A stretch of DNA of 44,918 nt from Eubacteriales bacterium (GTDB lineage: Bacteria > Bacillota > Clostridia > Saccharofermentanales > Fastidiosipilaceae). Location: NCBI GenBank assembly GCA_030537565.1, contig JAUNVS010000008.1, positions 1 through 44,918 on the forward strand. Reading direction: 5' to 3'. The position numbers and the translations under genes are program-made. This document shows, in pieces, positions 23,779 to 33,304 of the stretch; positions within the stretch are counted from its first letter, which is position 1; each line of letters starts with the position of its first letter. A model generated the notes under the pieces. It was not told where the DNA came from, did no database searches, and saw only the letters and a program-made list of their open reading frames with translations.

Positions 23779-25227
23779 TCAGCCCTCTTCTACCCAGGCC
23801 TCGCTGAGACCGAGGCGCTGACGCAGGCCCGCCCGCAGATGGAGGAGGGCCGTGTAATTGGGAAGAATGTAGAGACAGCGATTTGCCGGCAGGGTATCGA
23901 GAAGGCGGAGGCAGGCATCCGCCGCTGCCGATTCCTCACAGATCTCAGCCTTCTCGAGATCCAAGCCCCAGTAATCGAGGCGAAGGGCGAGGTCCGCATG
24001 GCGAGTCCCTGAGATGACGTAGCCCTGGGCTTCAATCGCTTGAATCTCCTCAAATGGAACGTCGTAGATCCATGAAACATCGCGACCATCGGGGTAGTTA
24101 TCATTTAACAAAAAAGCCAGGCCCCCAAGGTCCTCCGCCTTTGATACGAGGTGCAGAGACTCCGCGTAGCCTGCGGGGTTTTTCACGAGAATAAAACAGA
24201 TCGACTTGCCATCACGATAAGGGATGCGCTCCTGGCGCCCGAAGCTTGCCTGGCTTCCCTTTGCCCCCTGAATCAATAGAGAAAGGGGCGTCTCAGGAAG
24301 ACAGAGGGAGGCGAGGGCCGCCGCCGAAGCGAGATTGTAGGCATTATAGAGGCCCGCAAGTGGGTTTTCGAAACTGGCACTGCCGCCCTGTTCATCACTG
24401 GCTCGCATGAAGAAGCGGCGGTCCTCACTCTGGAAGAATAGGAAGTCAGGGTCCGGTCGCTTATAGCTACAGCTTGGGCAGTGGTAGAGGCCCAGCTGAG
24501 CACTTGACTTCGCGAGATATTCGAGGCCGGTCGAGCAGACCGGACAGAGCGCACGGTCGATCAGTGCCAGCACCTGGGCCGCCTGAGCTGGCTTAGAATC
24601 GTCGCGATTTTCGAGCTCATCAGCCTGCTGCTTAAAATCGAGGCCATAATAGCGGAGCTCGCAGTTTGGATTCGAGACAAGTTCGAGGCCGAGATGACTG
24701 ACGCTGGGGTCGTCGGCATTTAAGAGGAGAATCGTCTTATCCAGCTCCTCGAGGCCACTGCGAATCAGGCGATAGACGGCATCGAGCTCGCCATAGCGGT
24801 CGAGCTGGTCACGGAAGAGATTGGTGACGAGGACGGCAGCGGGTGCGAGGGCCGCAGCTGTCCGTGCGAAACAAGCCTCATCAACTTCGAGGACGATGTA
24901 GTCGGCCGTCCCCTTCGTAAGCAGACAGGTAATCAATCCCGTTTCGAGATTGGCCCCTGAGGCATTGCTGTGGACCTGATAGCCACGCGCATGGAGTATC
25001 TCACGAAGATACATGCAGGTCGTTGTCTTTCCATTCGTCCCCGTGACGACGAGGATACGCTGCCCATAAGCCAGCTTGGCAAGTATTTCAGGATCCAAAT
25101 TCTTCGCCAGATGACCTGGGTAGCTACTGGCCTGCTTTTTTAAACGTTTAAGCAGCACCGAAGCCATGCGCCCGACGGCGATGGCGAAACGAGCGCGCAG
25201 ACCGCGCCGAGAATGCTTTTGAGACAC
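23779..25227 (-). CDS. murT: MurT, Mur-ligase-like subunit of lipid II isoglutaminyl synthase
   Basis: A 482-residue enzyme. The ATP-binding GTNGKTTT is at 63-70, the Mur-ligase central domain has EVDEACF and TNLFRDQLDR, and a zinc ribbon inserted in it has Cys228/Cys231 and Cys250/Cys253 (CPVC...CPSC). The C-terminal DUF1727 domain, which contacts GatD, spans about 330-480. Start GTG with AGAAGGGG 8 nt upstream. It lies 30 nt after a large membrane protein gene and 35 nt before gatD in one operon. Confidence 0.95.
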   Translation of the reverse strand: MSQKHSRRGLRARFAIAVGRMASVLLKRLKKQASSYPGHLAKNLDPEILAKLAYGQRILVVTGTNGKTTTCMYLREILHARGYQVHSNASGANLETGLITCLLTKGTADYIVLEVDEACFARTAAALAPAAVLVTNLFRDQLDRYGELDAVYRLIRSGLEELDKTILLLNADDPSVSHLGLELVSNPNCELRYYGLDFKQQADELENRDDSKPAQAAQVLALIDRALCPVCSTGLEYLAKSSAQLGLYHCPSCSYKRPDPDFLFFQSEDRRFFMRASDEQGGSASFENPLAGLYNAYNLASAAALASLCLPETPLSLLIQGAKGSQASFGRQERIPYRDGKSICFILVKNPAGYAESLHLVSKAEDLGGLAFLLNDNYPDGRDVSWIYDVPFEEIQAIEAQGYVISGTRHADLALRLDYWGLDLEKAEICEESAAADACLRLLDTLPANRCLYILPNYTALLHLRAGLRQRLGLSEAWVEEG

Positions 25228-25257
25228 GTAAACACCCCTTCTAATTGACGACTTCGC

Positions 25258-26841
25258 CTAGCTCTTGCGCCGCTGCTGCTGAACACTGCGCTTAACAAAA
25301 GCGTAGACGGTCAGGGCGAGGCCAACAATTCCGAGGAACCAGCCGAAATATCTGAGATGGGCCTGGAGAATTGATTTTAATGACTCAGCAACGAGGGGCG
25401 GCATCCCAAAACTATGGATGAAGAACTTTATCGGCAGGGTGGTCGCAATGAAGAAAATCAAACCGAGGATAAAGAAGATATGCCCGAGCTTGGAATAGTA
25501 ATTCCGCACCTGTCCGCGGTAGGAGCGCCTCAACAGGGTCAGCGAGAGGACACAGAGTAAGCAGGCAAGCGCAAGCGCATAGTAGCGGAAGCGATAGAAA
25601 AGGCTGAGGTAGAGTCCTGGTTCACCATCGAGGTTGACGAGACTCTTCCATCCACTTCCCACCCAGCTGGCAATGTAAAACTGCTGGAGGAACCACTGAT
25701 AGTCCCCTGGATAATAATTCCCACTAACCAGGGCGGTAAAGTCGTCATAACTGGACTCAAAGTACTGCCGAATCAAGTTCGGACTCTCCTCGACCCAGCG
25801 ATTCTCACCACTGAGGGCATCTCCAGCGATCAAGTAGAGATTATCGCCGATAAAATTCCGCAGACCATGATTCTCGAGGAAATTCACGAAACCCGCTTCC
25901 CCGCCATTAATGTTAACGCGGATATAGTCTGGGATTCTCTGATAAATCACCTGGGATAAGGGGGTTCCCTGACCGAGGACATCGCGCTCCGTGATGCTGA
26001 GCTCACGGATGTTTAACTGCCGTGCGGCACTGCGGGCGCCTGGACGACTACTGTAGAAGAAGATGCTCGAAATCGCGACGCTGAGGATGAAAAATAGCAT
26101 GAAGAGAAGTGAAAAGATGAAGATCACAGGACGCGGCATCGCCTGCCGCTTATCCTCCTGCTCCTCATAGTAGATACGAGCGGTGTCATACGGGTGCCCA
26201 AATTCGAAGCCCCCCTCGTTTTCCCCATCTTCGTCATGACTAGCCGGCTGAACTTTTTTCTTCGCAAGAGACTTACTGCGACTGAGGGCGAAGTCGCGGC
26301 GAACCCGCGCCGACATCGCCGCCTTTTGCTCATCACTAAAGTAGGGATTCTCACGGATCTCACGCAGCTGGCGGAGCTCTTCGACATGCGGCTCATAGCT
26401 TGCCGCGGACTCGATGCGAGCGTCCTCATAGGCGCGGCTCTCATCGAAGTAAGAGAGGTCGTCGCTATAGCCAAGTGGATTCGTCTCCGTCGCCTCACTT
26501 GGCTTCGTCGAACGATCCTGGCCATCGAGGGCGGCGTAATAATCGGTCGAATATTTTAGCCCGTTTTCCGCCTCATTAATTTGATAGAGGTCGACATCAT
26601 TTGAAGCGCGATTAAAGAGGCGCTGATTACTCCGCCCCCCGTCTCGGAACCCCTCAGAAGCGGTCTCGACTTGGTATGCCGAGAGCTTGCTGAGATCCTC
26701 ACGCCGGAGTTTGGCGGTCGAATCTTCGCTAAATGCTTCGCCTGAAACTGGCAGCTGTTCTCGACTGGCATCGGTTAAAGCCTCAGCAGTCTCATCATTA
26801 TCCTGTCGCCAATTACGGGGAGACTGATCCTCTCGCGCCAA
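25258..26841 (-). CDS. Multi-pass membrane protein of unknown function, head of the murT operon
   Basis: A 527-residue protein. Residues 1-235 are highly charged and probably cytoplasmic, including many Asp/Glu/Arg and a Tyr-rich part; a first helix lies at about 240-265, then an exported domain of about 130 residues, then three or four helices in the last 130 residues. I do not recognise a family; the TIGR01906-like layout was considered, but its typical motif is not visible. Start TTG with GAGG 8 nt upstream. It is 30 nt upstream of murT and should be co-transcribed, which makes a cell-wall role possible but unproven. Confidence 0.65.
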   Translation of the reverse strand: MAREDQSPRNWRQDNDETAEALTDASREQLPVSGEAFSEDSTAKLRREDLSKLSAYQVETASEGFRDGGRSNQRLFNRASNDVDLYQINEAENGLKYSTDYYAALDGQDRSTKPSEATETNPLGYSDDLSYFDESRAYEDARIESAASYEPHVEELRQLREIRENPYFSDEQKAAMSARVRRDFALSRSKSLAKKKVQPASHDEDGENEGGFEFGHPYDTARIYYEEQEDKRQAMPRPVIFIFSLLFMLFFILSVAISSIFFYSSRPGARSAARQLNIRELSITERDVLGQGTPLSQVIYQRIPDYIRVNINGGEAGFVNFLENHGLRNFIGDNLYLIAGDALSGENRWVEESPNLIRQYFESSYDDFTALVSGNYYPGDYQWFLQQFYIASWVGSGWKSLVNLDGEPGLYLSLFYRFRYYALALACLLCVLSLTLLRRSYRGQVRNYYSKLGHIFFILGLIFFIATTLPIKFFIHSFGMPPLVAESLKSILQAHLRYFGWFLGIVGLALTVYAFVKRSVQQQRRKS

Positions 26842-26991
26842 AACAGCGACCTCGCTTTCTAATCAATTGCATAGAACTTTTCCCTATTTTACCCTAATTT
26901 GAAGTTTTGACGTGCAGCCTCATCGGGATCGTCTCGGGGGCGGCTTTGGCGTATGATAGAAAAAAACGCCGCGATGCCGAAAGGAGCGCCC

Positions 26992-28896
26992 ATGCAGCCC
27001 TATTTACGATTTAAGATTCCCGAGCTTCGCCTCCACCTCGCTGAGCCTCATAGGAATGCCGATACGCTGATCGATGCACTCAGTAAGTCAGAACTTAGTC
27101 TTCAGCTTTTCCCACCCCTTGCACTCTCTGGGGTTTCCTGTGGTCAGTACGCCCTCCAGGCTGCTTTTCTCGATGCTTGTCTGGCCGCCTTTGACCGCGT
27201 CCTCGAGGCCTCCCGTGGCTCGAAACAGATTTTCAACTGTGGTCTTCCCTATGCGAGCCCCTATGGTCTGCTCGCGCTCGAATGCTTGATTCAATCGGGA
27301 CGAATCCTCCTCGCGAGCTGCCATCCGCTCGCTGCTCCCTTTGTCAGTGTGAGTCGATACGAGCTCAGCGCGGCTGGACTCGAACTGTCTGGGCAGAAAC
27401 TTTGTTTTGAGACGGGACTTCGTAGCCAGGATGGCTTCCTCCTCTGTCTCGACCTCGCTGATGAAGTGGAGCGTCACTGGGAGGCCTGCCCGAAACTGAT
27501 CTGCCGCCCCGTAGCCATCGAGGCGCATCGCGAGCTACGAAATCACGAGCTCGCCCGTGCGGAGCAGCTCTGTTACCGTTCGGCCAGTCTTTGTTTGCTG
27601 ACGAGTCCCGGCAGCTACGAGAGTTCTGGAGATTTCCATTATCGACAGTTTCGAGCCATCGTCGCTGAATCAGCGATCCTGAGGGAATCACTCGAACGAC
27701 TCGGAACACCCTCCAGTGAACTGCGATATGACTGTTTTGATTTTCAACTGCGAAATCGGGCTCGTGTTCTCGCAGGCCAGCAGCGCCCCAGTCTCGAGAC
27801 CGTCGACTTTTCATCGCAAGATCCCGAATTGAGTCTGGCGCATTTCGCAGTTGGGCAGACGGATAATTCACCGCTTCCCTTCGTCAGCGCAGATGGCTCG
27901 GATCTCGAAGAGGTGGTCGAGGCTCAGATTTCGGGCCTATCCCGTCGTCTCGACTGTTTTTCCTCACCCGAGCTCGTCCTCGGCCTCAGCGGTGGCCTCG
28001 ATTCCTGCATCAGCCTCCTCGCCGCTGCCCTCTGCCTCAAGCGCCGCGCGCAGTCCTCGAAGCGGATCCACTGTCTGAGGATGCCGGGTCTTGGCTCCTC
28101 GCCCTCGAGCCGTTCAAATGGCGAGAAGCTTGCCGAGCTCCTCGATGTTACAAACATCGAAATCTCGATTGTCGACTCAGTACGACTGCATCTCGAGGAT
28201 CTCCATCATCCCGAGGATCTTCACGATTTGACCTTTGAAAACGCCCAGGCTCGCGAGCGGACCCAGCTTTTGATGGACTATTCCAACCAGGTCGGCGGAC
28301 TCGTTCTCGGAACGGGCGACCTCAGTGAAATCGCCCTCGGCTGGTCGACGTATAACGGCGACCACATGTCGATGTTTGCAGTCAACGGCTCGATCCCGAA
28401 AACTCTCATGCCACGCCTGGCGCGCTGCTATGCAGCCATGCTCGACGTGGAGGGGCTATCGGAGGTCGTCGAAGCCATCCTCCACCAAGCGATCTCGCCA
28501 GAGCTCCTCCCACTCGGGGAAAATCAGGAACTGCTCCAGTCAAGCGAAGATCAACTCGGTCCCTACCTCCTCCATGACTTCTTCCTCTATCATCGCCTTC
28601 GCGAAGAGCCGGCGCCGGCCGAACTGCTCCTGCTCGCCATAGACGCTTTTAGCGCAGAAAATCGCGAGCGATATGCAGCCTATGGTGATAGCCCGACCAC
28701 CCAGCTGCGCCCCTTCGACGAGGCAGCGCTGCGCCACTGCCTCCAGACCTTCCTGCGGCGCTTCCAGACCCAGCAGTTTAAGCGGGCCTGTATGCCAGAG
28801 GGCGTCGTCGCCCTGCCACTTGCCTTCTCACCTCGACGCGATCTAATCCGCCCCGGCGATCTCGGACTCTCTAGCTGGTCTCAGCTCGACGCCTGA
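26992..28896 (+). CDS. nadE: Glutamine-type NAD+ synthetase with a degenerate glutaminase domain
   Basis: A 634-residue protein with the long NadE layout. The C-terminal synthetase half is intact: SGGLDS (333-338), ENAQARER (416-423), TGDLSEIALGW, NGDHMSMFAVN, and the long-form ending LLHDFFLYH. The N-terminal nitrilase-like half (about 1-290) is shorter and altered: where active enzymes have FPELxLTG the sequence is FPPLALSG, so the catalytic Glu is Pro41, and the catalytic Lys region is not recognisable; the Cys position survives as LLCLDL (Cys152) instead of CED. Ammonia-dependent NAD synthesis is therefore likely. The ATG at 26992 has AAAGGAG 5 nt upstream; an ATG 13 codons earlier is not favoured. 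Single gene. Confidence 0.85.
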   Translation: MQPYLRFKIPELRLHLAEPHRNADTLIDALSKSELSLQLFPPLALSGVSCGQYALQAAFLDACLAAFDRVLEASRGSKQIFNCGLPYASPYGLLALECLIQSGRILLASCHPLAAPFVSVSRYELSAAGLELSGQKLCFETGLRSQDGFLLCLDLADEVERHWEACPKLICRPVAIEAHRELRNHELARAEQLCYRSASLCLLTSPGSYESSGDFHYRQFRAIVAESAILRESLERLGTPSSELRYDCFDFQLRNRARVLAGQQRPSLETVDFSSQDPELSLAHFAVGQTDNSPLPFVSADGSDLEEVVEAQISGLSRRLDCFSSPELVLGLSGGLDSCISLLAAALCLKRRAQSSKRIHCLRMPGLGSSPSSRSNGEKLAELLDVTNIEISIVDSVRLHLEDLHHPEDLHDLTFENAQARERTQLLMDYSNQVGGLVLGTGDLSEIALGWSTYNGDHMSMFAVNGSIPKTLMPRLARCYAAMLDVEGLSEVVEAILHQAISPELLPLGENQELLQSSEDQLGPYLLHDFFLYHRLREEPAPAELLLLAIDAFSAENRERYAAYGDSPTTQLRPFDEAALRHCLQTFLRRFQTQQFKRACMPEGVVALPLAFSPRRDLIRPGDLGLSSWSQLDA

Positions 28897-28924
28897 GTCT
28901 GACTCGGACGTCTTTTTCTCCAAT

Positions 28925-28958
28925 AAAAAAGTTCCCACGTAGTCATCTGCGTGGGAAC
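28925..28958 (-). terminator. Terminator of the V-ATPase operon
   Basis: On the minus strand the 9-bp stem GTTCCCACG/CGTGGGAAC is followed by TTTTTT. It also lies just after nadE on the plus strand, where the tail is not U-rich. Confidence 0.8.
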
Positions 28959-28982
28959 CCTATTCTCAGACAAGACCGGGGC

Positions 28983-29699
28983 CTAGGCCTCGGCAGCTGC
29001 CTGTTTCGCTTTAAACTCTGCTTCGGCGATCTCGGCACGCCGACGGCGGGCCTGGATCTCCTCAGCGACGATCATGTCTTTAACCTTCATCAAGCGGGTG
29101 AGACCATCGCGTTCATTTTCTTCCATGCGCATGGAAATATCTTTGATCTGAGCTTTGAGCTTCGGGATCATGACATGCTCGAGGGAGTTAACGCGACGAC
29201 GCGTCTTTTCAATCTCGTTTGCCATCAACTGCAGCTGCTTCTCTTTTTCCGCAAGCTCGACCATCGTCGGGAGCGCGCGGCGGAGGGCATCGAGGGCGAG
29301 GTCGAGCTCACCACTCGTCGAGGCGAGACCATAGGTGAAGCGACCACTGCCACTTCCCATCCCGCTCGCTGCCCCACTGTCAAAGGCTGGGTAATCAACG
29401 GCCATGACCGATTTACGCGAGACCTCGAAACAGAGAGCTTCAGCTGAGAGCAACATCGCCTCGTCGAGCATTTCAGGCTGCATGACAGCCCGCGCCATAC
29501 TCATCGCGAGGGCGGCATCGGCGAGGAGGCGGTCGACCTCTTGGCGGAGAGCGAGGGTACCATCGACCATCGCGAGAAACTCTTTCATGAGGCCGTCTCG
29601 TTTGTCTTTGAGCATCGAGTGGCCACGAGCGGCAGTGCGCAGCTCGCGCTTCAGACGCATCAAAGACATGCGGTTAGGACTTACTCTGTTATTGGCCAT
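28983..29699 (-). CDS. atpD: V-type ATPase subunit D (central stalk)
   Basis: A 238-residue subunit forming the rotating axle with subunit F. It has the D-subunit start NRVSPNRMSLMRLKREL, a long N-terminal helix, and a basic coiled-coil end RRRVNSLEHVMIPKLK that turns inside the A3B3 head. Length is a little above the usual 205-215 because of an Ala/Glu/Lys-rich tail. AAAGGA lies 8 nt before the ATG. Last gene of the ntp-like operon, 12 nt after atpB. No ntpH/ntpJ follow. Confidence 0.93.
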   Translation of the reverse strand: MANNRVSPNRMSLMRLKRELRTAARGHSMLKDKRDGLMKEFLAMVDGTLALRQEVDRLLADAALAMSMARAVMQPEMLDEAMLLSAEALCFEVSRKSVMAVDYPAFDSGAASGMGSGSGRFTYGLASTSGELDLALDALRRALPTMVELAEKEKQLQLMANEIEKTRRRVNSLEHVMIPKLKAQIKDISMRMEENERDGLTRLMKVKDMIVAEEIQARRRRAEIAEAEFKAKQAAAEA

Positions 29700-29711
29700 G
29701 ATTCGAATCCT

Positions 29712-31076
29712 TTAATAGTACTTCTCAATCCACTCTTCGCGGATACGGCGCAGTTCGGACTTCGGTAGAATGCGGAGCAATTCCCAACCGAGTTCCATCG
29801 TTTCTTCGATGCTGCGGTTGGTCTCGAAGCCCTGAGAGACGTAGCGTTCCTCGAACTGGGTCGAGAACTTCGAATAGAGTTTATCGAGGTCACTGAGCGC
29901 CGACTCACCGAGAATGACTTCGAGCTCACGGGCATCCTTACCACGAGAGTAAGCAGCGAAGAGCTGGTTCATAACTGCGGCGTGGTCGGCACGGGTCTTA
30001 CCTTCGCCGATACCCTTATCCTTTAGACGTGAAAGCGAGGGCAGAACGTCGATCGGCGGGCGAACACCGCTGTTATAAAGGGTACGATCGAGGATGATCT
30101 GACCCTCAGTAATGTAACCGGTCAAGTCAGGAACTGGGTGCGTCTTATCGTCATCGGGCATCGTTAAGATCGGCATCATCGTGATCGAGCCCTTCTTCCC
30201 CTTTTGGCGACCAGCGCGTTCATAAAGACCCGCGAGGTCGGTATAGAGGTAACCCGGATAGCCACGACGACCAGGAACTTCCTTACGTGCGGCCGAGACT
30301 TCACGCAGGGCCTCTGCGTAGTAGGTCATGTCCGTCATGATGACGAGGACCTGCATGTCGAGGTCAAAGGCGAGGTATTCGGCACAAGTCAGAGCCATCT
30401 TCGGGGTCGAGATACGCTCGATGGCGGGCTCATCTGCGAGGTTGAGGAAGAGGACGGTACGGTCAATCGCGCCAGTACGACGGAAGTCGGAAATAAAGAA
30501 GTCCGCTTCTTCGAAGGTGATTCCCATGGCGGCGAAGACAACCGCGAACTGCTCATCATTTCCGAGAACACGGGCCTGACGTGCAATCTGAGCTGCGAGG
30601 TTTGCGTGCGGCAGACCTGAGCCGGAGAAGATCGGGAGTTTCTGACCACGGACGAGGGTATTTAGGCCGTCAATGGCCGAGACACCCGTCTGAATAAATT
30701 CGTTTGGATAGTCACGGGCTGCAGGGTTCATCGCTGCGCCGTTAATATCCATCTTTTTCTCTGGGATAACCGGTGGGGCACCGTCGATCGGGCGACCAGT
30801 ACCAGAGAAGATGCGCCCGAGCATGTCGCGCGAGACAGCCAGTTCCTGACCATGGCCTAGGAAACGGACCTCGGAGGCATCGATGTTAATGCCGATGGCA
30901 CTTTCAAATAACTGTACGAGAGCGTCACTGCCGTTAATTTCGAGAACGCGGCAACGACGGATTTCACCGGAAGGAAGGACGATTTCACCCAACTCATCGT
31001 AGGTGACGCCTTCGACATCGCGGACCAACATAAGTGGACCAGCAACTTCCTCAATGGTGCGATATGACTTCGCCAT
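29712..31076 (-). CDS. atpB: V-type ATPase subunit B (regulatory head subunit)
   Basis: A 454-residue subunit of the A3B3 head. The family stretch [24 protein letters not shown]-like [17 protein letters not shown] and the [16 protein letters not shown] region are present. It lacks a true P-loop, as expected for the non-catalytic subunit. The ATG follows an AAAGGAGG placed inside the end of atpA, with only 3 nt between the stop of atpA and the start of atpB, which suggests tight co-translation for the 3:3 ratio. Confidence 0.97.
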   Translation of the reverse strand: MAKSYRTIEEVAGPLMLVRDVEGVTYDELGEIVLPSGEIRRCRVLEINGSDALVQLFESAIGINIDASEVRFLGHGQELAVSRDMLGRIFSGTGRPIDGAPPVIPEKKMDINGAAMNPAARDYPNEFIQTGVSAIDGLNTLVRGQKLPIFSGSGLPHANLAAQIARQARVLGNDEQFAVVFAAMGITFEEADFFISDFRRTGAIDRTVLFLNLADEPAIERISTPKMALTCAEYLAFDLDMQVLVIMTDMTYYAEALREVSAARKEVPGRRGYPGYLYTDLAGLYERAGRQKGKKGSITMMPILTMPDDDKTHPVPDLTGYITEGQIILDRTLYNSGVRPPIDVLPSLSRLKDKGIGEGKTRADHAAVMNQLFAAYSRGKDARELEVILGESALSDLDKLYSKFSTQFEERYVSQGFETNRSIEETMELGWELLRILPKSELRRIREEWIEKYY

Positions 31077-31079
31077 GCC

Positions 31080-32927
31080 TTATTCCTCCTTTAGGGCTTC
31101 GATTTCATCCGCCAGGGCTCGGCGAACTTCTTCGTAGCGACTTTCGATCTGATCTTCTAGGGTGTACTTATAACGACCGACATCTTCCATCGTCTTAAGC
31201 TGTGTCAGGGCCTGGAAGGCAACGCCACGCTCAAGCGCCTGTGTACCGAGGCGGAAGAAGGTCATGATCAAATCAAGCATGTAATACTGCTTCTTCAGCG
31301 AGGTATAGGTGTCGATGTCATCGAAGCTATTCTGATGTAGGAAGTCCTCACGGACGGAGCGGGAGGCCTCGAGTTTGAGACGGTCACGCAGGGAGAGGGT
31401 ATCCGCACCGACGAGCTTAACGATCTCTTCGAGCTCGGACTCATCCTGGAGCAACTGCATGGCAGCCATGCGGTTCGACTTCCAGTGACTGTCGACGTTT
31501 TCATCCATCCAGTTCAAAACCTTATCTTCATAGAGAGAATACGAGGTCAACCAGTTAATCGCTGGGAAGTGACGCTTGTATGCGAGGTTCGCATCGAGAC
31601 TCCAGAACACTTTTACGATACGGAGGGTCGACTGAACAACTGGGTCGGACATGTCACCACCAGGTGGCGAGACAGCACCGATCGCGGTCAAAACACCGAC
31701 GCGGTCGTCGCGACCGAGACAGTGGACCATACCAGCACGCTCATAGAACTGAGCCAGTCGAGAACCGAGGTAAGCGGGATAACCCTCTTCACCCGGCATC
31801 TCCTCGAGACGACCACTCATCTCACGGAGAGCTTCTGCCCAACGCGAGGTCGAGTCGGCCATGATCGAAACGGAGTACCCCATGTCGCGGTAGTATTCCG
31901 CAATCGTGATGCCCGTATAAATCGATGCTTCACGGGCGGCAACTGGCATGTCCGAAGTATTCGCGATCAGAATCGTCCGCTCCATCAGGGACTTACCCGA
32001 CTTGGGGTCTTTTAGCTCAGGGAACTCACCGAGAACGTCCGTCATCTCGTTACCGCGCTCACCACAGCCGATGTAGACGACGATGTCGGAAGCAGCCCAC
32101 TTCGCCAGCTGGTGCTGAATAACCGTCTTACCAGAACCGAAGGGACCAGGAACCGCTGCGGTACCGCCTTTGGTCAATGGGAAGAAGGTATCGACGACGC
32201 GCTGTCCCGTCATCAAAGGCTCACTTGGCGCCATCTTACCTGCATGCGGGCGGGCACGGCGAACCGGCCAGCGCTGCAACATGCAAACCTCAATGTCGCC
32301 CGTCTGAGATGCGAGAACTGAGGCATCGAAGCGATCATCTTCGAGACGGCCCTCATCATCGAGGTCGAGGCGCTCCGCCTCAAGCGTCAGAAGCTTGTCG
32401 ACAATCGTATATTCGCCAGCGGCGACAATTGATTTAACTCGGTGACGACCATGTACTGTCGGCGGAACCATGACACGGTGCTCGATCAGCTCAGTCTCCT
32501 GAACAACACCGATAATGTCACCGGCAACGAGCTCATCACCCACCTGAACACGTGGCTCAAACTGCCAACGCTTCGAGCGGTCCAACTTATCGATGTGGAC
32601 ACCACGGGCAATATTTGAACCCATCTGGGCGCGCATGTCTTCAAGTGGACGCTGAATACCGTCGAAGATGTTGCCCATCAGACCTGGCGCTAAGTCAACT
32701 GAAAGAGGGGCGCCAGTCGAAAGCACAGGCTCACCTGGGCCAAGTCCAGCGGTCTCTTCATAAACCTGGACAGAGGCGCGATCGCCGTGGACCTCGATGA
32801 CCTCACCGATCAGTCCGAGTTCAGAAACTTGCACAACGTCAAAAAGCTGAACATCGCGCATTCCCTCTGCAACTACTAGGGGCCCCGAGATCTTTAAAAT
32901 CGTGCCCCGACTCACGTTATCCTGCAT
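31080..32927 (-). CDS. atpA: V-type ATPase catalytic subunit A
   Basis: A 615-residue catalytic subunit that hydrolyses or makes ATP. The P-loop GPFGSGKT lies at about 237-244, GERGNEM and the catalytic Glu region follow, and [27 protein letters not shown] is complete. The non-homologous bulge domain near 115-190 typical of A subunits is present. AAAGGAG lies 8 nt before the ATG; the gene starts 3 nt after atpF. Confidence 0.97.
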   Translation of the reverse strand: MQDNVSRGTILKISGPLVVAEGMRDVQLFDVVQVSELGLIGEVIEVHGDRASVQVYEETAGLGPGEPVLSTGAPLSVDLAPGLMGNIFDGIQRPLEDMRAQMGSNIARGVHIDKLDRSKRWQFEPRVQVGDELVAGDIIGVVQETELIEHRVMVPPTVHGRHRVKSIVAAGEYTIVDKLLTLEAERLDLDDEGRLEDDRFDASVLASQTGDIEVCMLQRWPVRRARPHAGKMAPSEPLMTGQRVVDTFFPLTKGGTAAVPGPFGSGKTVIQHQLAKWAASDIVVYIGCGERGNEMTDVLGEFPELKDPKSGKSLMERTILIANTSDMPVAAREASIYTGITIAEYYRDMGYSVSIMADSTSRWAEALREMSGRLEEMPGEEGYPAYLGSRLAQFYERAGMVHCLGRDDRVGVLTAIGAVSPPGGDMSDPVVQSTLRIVKVFWSLDANLAYKRHFPAINWLTSYSLYEDKVLNWMDENVDSHWKSNRMAAMQLLQDESELEEIVKLVGADTLSLRDRLKLEASRSVREDFLHQNSFDDIDTYTSLKKQYYMLDLIMTFFRLGTQALERGVAFQALTQLKTMEDVGRYKYTLEDQIESRYEEVRRALADEIEALKEE

Positions 32928-32930
32928 GTG

Positions 32931-33275
32931 CTACTCCTTTTGTTCCTTGTTCGCGAAGATGTCAAAGCCAACTGCTTTTCTCACCGAGACGCGAATCGCA
33001 TCCTGCCCGATGCCCTGATTGCCTGTGCTGGCAGGAATCGGAACGAGGGCGGGCATGTAATCAAAGCGATGTGTTTCCACGAGGTCGTGAACCTCTGTCA
33101 TCGCTGCTTCTGTCATAAAAATCACCGCATACTGCTCCGAGCGAATCATGTCGCGTAAGAGCTTATGGGTATCAACTTCTGGTCCCGTGGCATGGACCTC
33201 TAGTCCGAGACCACGAAAACCAATCACGCTGCCAATATCGCCTAAGACAGCCATCCGACGTTCATTTTTCTTCAT
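32931..33275 (-). CDS. atpF: V-type ATPase subunit F (central stalk)
   Basis: A 114-residue small Rossmann-like subunit with MAVLGDIGSVIGFRGLG at the start and an IPASTG loop near the end. It binds subunit D in the axle. I chose the ATG at 33275 because GGGGAGGG lies just upstream; a reading nine codons longer is not needed. It equals NtpG of Enterococcus hirae by position and size. It is 29 nt after atpC. Confidence 0.92.
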   Translation of the reverse strand: MKKNERRMAVLGDIGSVIGFRGLGLEVHATGPEVDTHKLLRDMIRSEQYAVIFMTEAAMTEVHDLVETHRFDYMPALVPIPASTGNQGIGQDAIRVSVRKAVGFDIFANKEQKE

Positions 33276-33304
33276 CGCCCTCCCCTTTCTTTCACCAAGC
33301 ACGG

